NCBI GenBank assembly: GCA_016215305.1
Contig: JACRKI010000173.1
Coordinates: forward strand, 1-5,421
Origin: Candidatus Woesearchaeota archaeon
GTDB taxonomy: Archaea; Nanobdellota; Nanobdellia; Woesearchaeales; DSVV01
Direction of reading: 5' to 3'
DNA: 5,421 nucleotides
The translations under genes were made by a program, and so were the position numbers. The number at the start of each line of letters is the position of its first letter. Position 1 is the stretch's first letter. The notes under the pieces were generated by a model. The model was not told where the DNA came from. It worked only from the letters and a program-made list of their open reading frames with translations, and did not search any database. Positions 5,002-5,421 of this stretch are shown here, in pieces.

Positions 5002-5113
5002 TTCATCGAGAAAATAATAATTACATGAAGATACAGTTTGCGTTGCTTGTTCGTGTATTTTTCTTATCTGTTCGTGTGTTTTGTTTTTTAGAATTATTCA
5101 TAAGGGAAAAACT

Positions 5114-5421
5114 TTACAAATTATACTTTACTGCCAAATTTCCGTATGCAGGGACAAGCGTTGGAATAACCATATAATTCGCAAAAGCCCAAAGACTTGA
5201 AAATCCTGAACCAATTACTAATTCATCTTTATTTTCTTTGGAAAATGCTCTCTTTAAGGACGCAAGGAATTTCTCTTCTGTAGATGGATCAAATAATTCT
5301 CTTGAAAAACTTGTTCTGGAAAGACCAATTTCCCGAACACGGAAATGCGTATCTGAATTCGCAATAGCCACAAGACCCTCTTTTTCTGCAACTGCTTTCG
5401 CAATTTCGTTGGAAAGATACA
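5114..5421 (-). CDS. PHP-domain metal-dependent phosphoesterase, C-terminal part
   Basis: The last 101 residues of a protein whose frame stays open to the right edge of the window are visible, so the gene starts beyond it; the GTG at 5371 is an internal valine. The diagnostic stretch is EGLVAIANSDTHFRVREIG. An Asn/Gly-Ser-Asp-x-His motif after a hydrophobic strand is the last metal-binding motif of PHP (polymerase and histidinol phosphatase) domains. Proteins of this kind hydrolyse phosphoester bonds, for example of nucleotides or short nucleic acids, using a cluster of divalent metals. The tail after the motif (SLKRAFSKENKDELVIGSGFSSLWAF...) is not one I recognise. The catalytic N-terminal motifs cannot be seen, so the substrate is open. 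The gene ends in TAA, 350 bp upstream of hppA and probably in a separate transcript. Confidence 0.6.
   Translation of the reverse strand, partial: YLSNEIAKAVAEKEGLVAIANSDTHFRVREIGLSRTSFSRELFDPSTEEKFLASLKRAFSKENKDELVIGSGFSSLWAFANYMVIPTLVPAYGNLAVKYNL

Larger units (their letters stand above)
4886..5076 (+). repeat. Intergenic CACGAAC element, copy C, in the 350-bp gap
   Basis: The gene-free stretch 4764-5113 holds the hppA promoter and this element. It starts with CACGAAC (4886-4892) and has CTTGGCAAACATAAT (4902-4916), a diverged form of the CTTGGCGAACACAAT of copy A. It contains the 23-nt block identical to copy A at 5013-5035. It also has CGTTGCTTGTTCGTG (5041-5055), the reverse complement of the copy B 15-mer, and a further GTTCGTG at 5070-5076. 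The spacing of the parts differs from copy A (127 versus 92 nt from the left word to the 23-nt block), so the copies are not simple duplicates. No convincing protein is encoded here. Confidence 0.55.

Noticed and set aside
608..5076. The CACGAAC elements as a miniature transposon
   Set aside because: Facing end words exist in two copies, but I see no target-site duplication, the internal spacing differs, and copy B has only the left part. Repeat is the safer label.
5025..5177. Possible + strand ORF starting MKIQFALLVRV after an A/T palindrome
   Set aside because: It runs antisense into the PHP-domain gene. In the other copy of the repeat the same ATG leads to a stop after five codons (MKIQE), so the reading frame is not conserved.

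Overview
The window is AT-rich and compactly organised, and it looks like a fragment of an archaeal genome, quite possibly from a small-genome (DPANN-like) lineage. The support is a TATA-like box placed exactly where a leaderless archaeal mRNA would need it (pta), a second TATA-like box (TTTAAATAT) upstream of hppA, T-run-rich gene ends, and an archaeal-type Shine-Dalgarno sequence (GAGGTGA). The lineage is an inference; no rRNA or other marker gene is present.

Layout: three genes on the + strand are followed by two on the - strand. At the left edge is the C-terminal part of a DHH/DHHA1-family phosphoesterase (RecJ/NrnA-like). Next come a complete phosphate acetyltransferase (pta), a highly structured 109-nt gap with a possible 12-codon leader ORF, and a half-size (six-helix) MFS-type membrane protein. 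This last gene converges on a full-length membrane-bound pyrophosphatase (hppA, - strand). A 350-bp gene-free stretch full of repeats and hairpins then leads to the C-terminal end of a PHP-domain metal-dependent phosphoesterase that runs off the right edge on the - strand.

The main anomaly is in hppA. It is conserved end to end over 695 codons, but one codon, the first glycine of the PPi/Mg-binding DNVGDNVGD motif, reads TGA instead of GGA. The frame is the same on both sides. This is a single-base nonsense change (recent mutation or sequence error) or, less likely, UGA read as an amino acid. None of the other main genes ends in TGA, but none contains an in-frame TGA either.

The second theme is non-coding. 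A family of intergenic elements shares the word CACGAAC (or its complement GTTCGTG), a hairpin leading into GGC(G/A)AACA(C/T)AAT, and in two copies a downstream T-run. It lies after the DHH gene, after the MFS gene, and in the gap upstream of hppA. Two copies also share an identical 23-nt block that can form a similar hairpin in both.

Functionally, pta (acetyl-CoA/acetyl phosphate exchange) and hppA (PPi hydrolysis coupled to ion pumping) both belong to energy conservation. The phosphoesterases at the edges are probably nucleic-acid or nucleotide processing enzymes unrelated to them.
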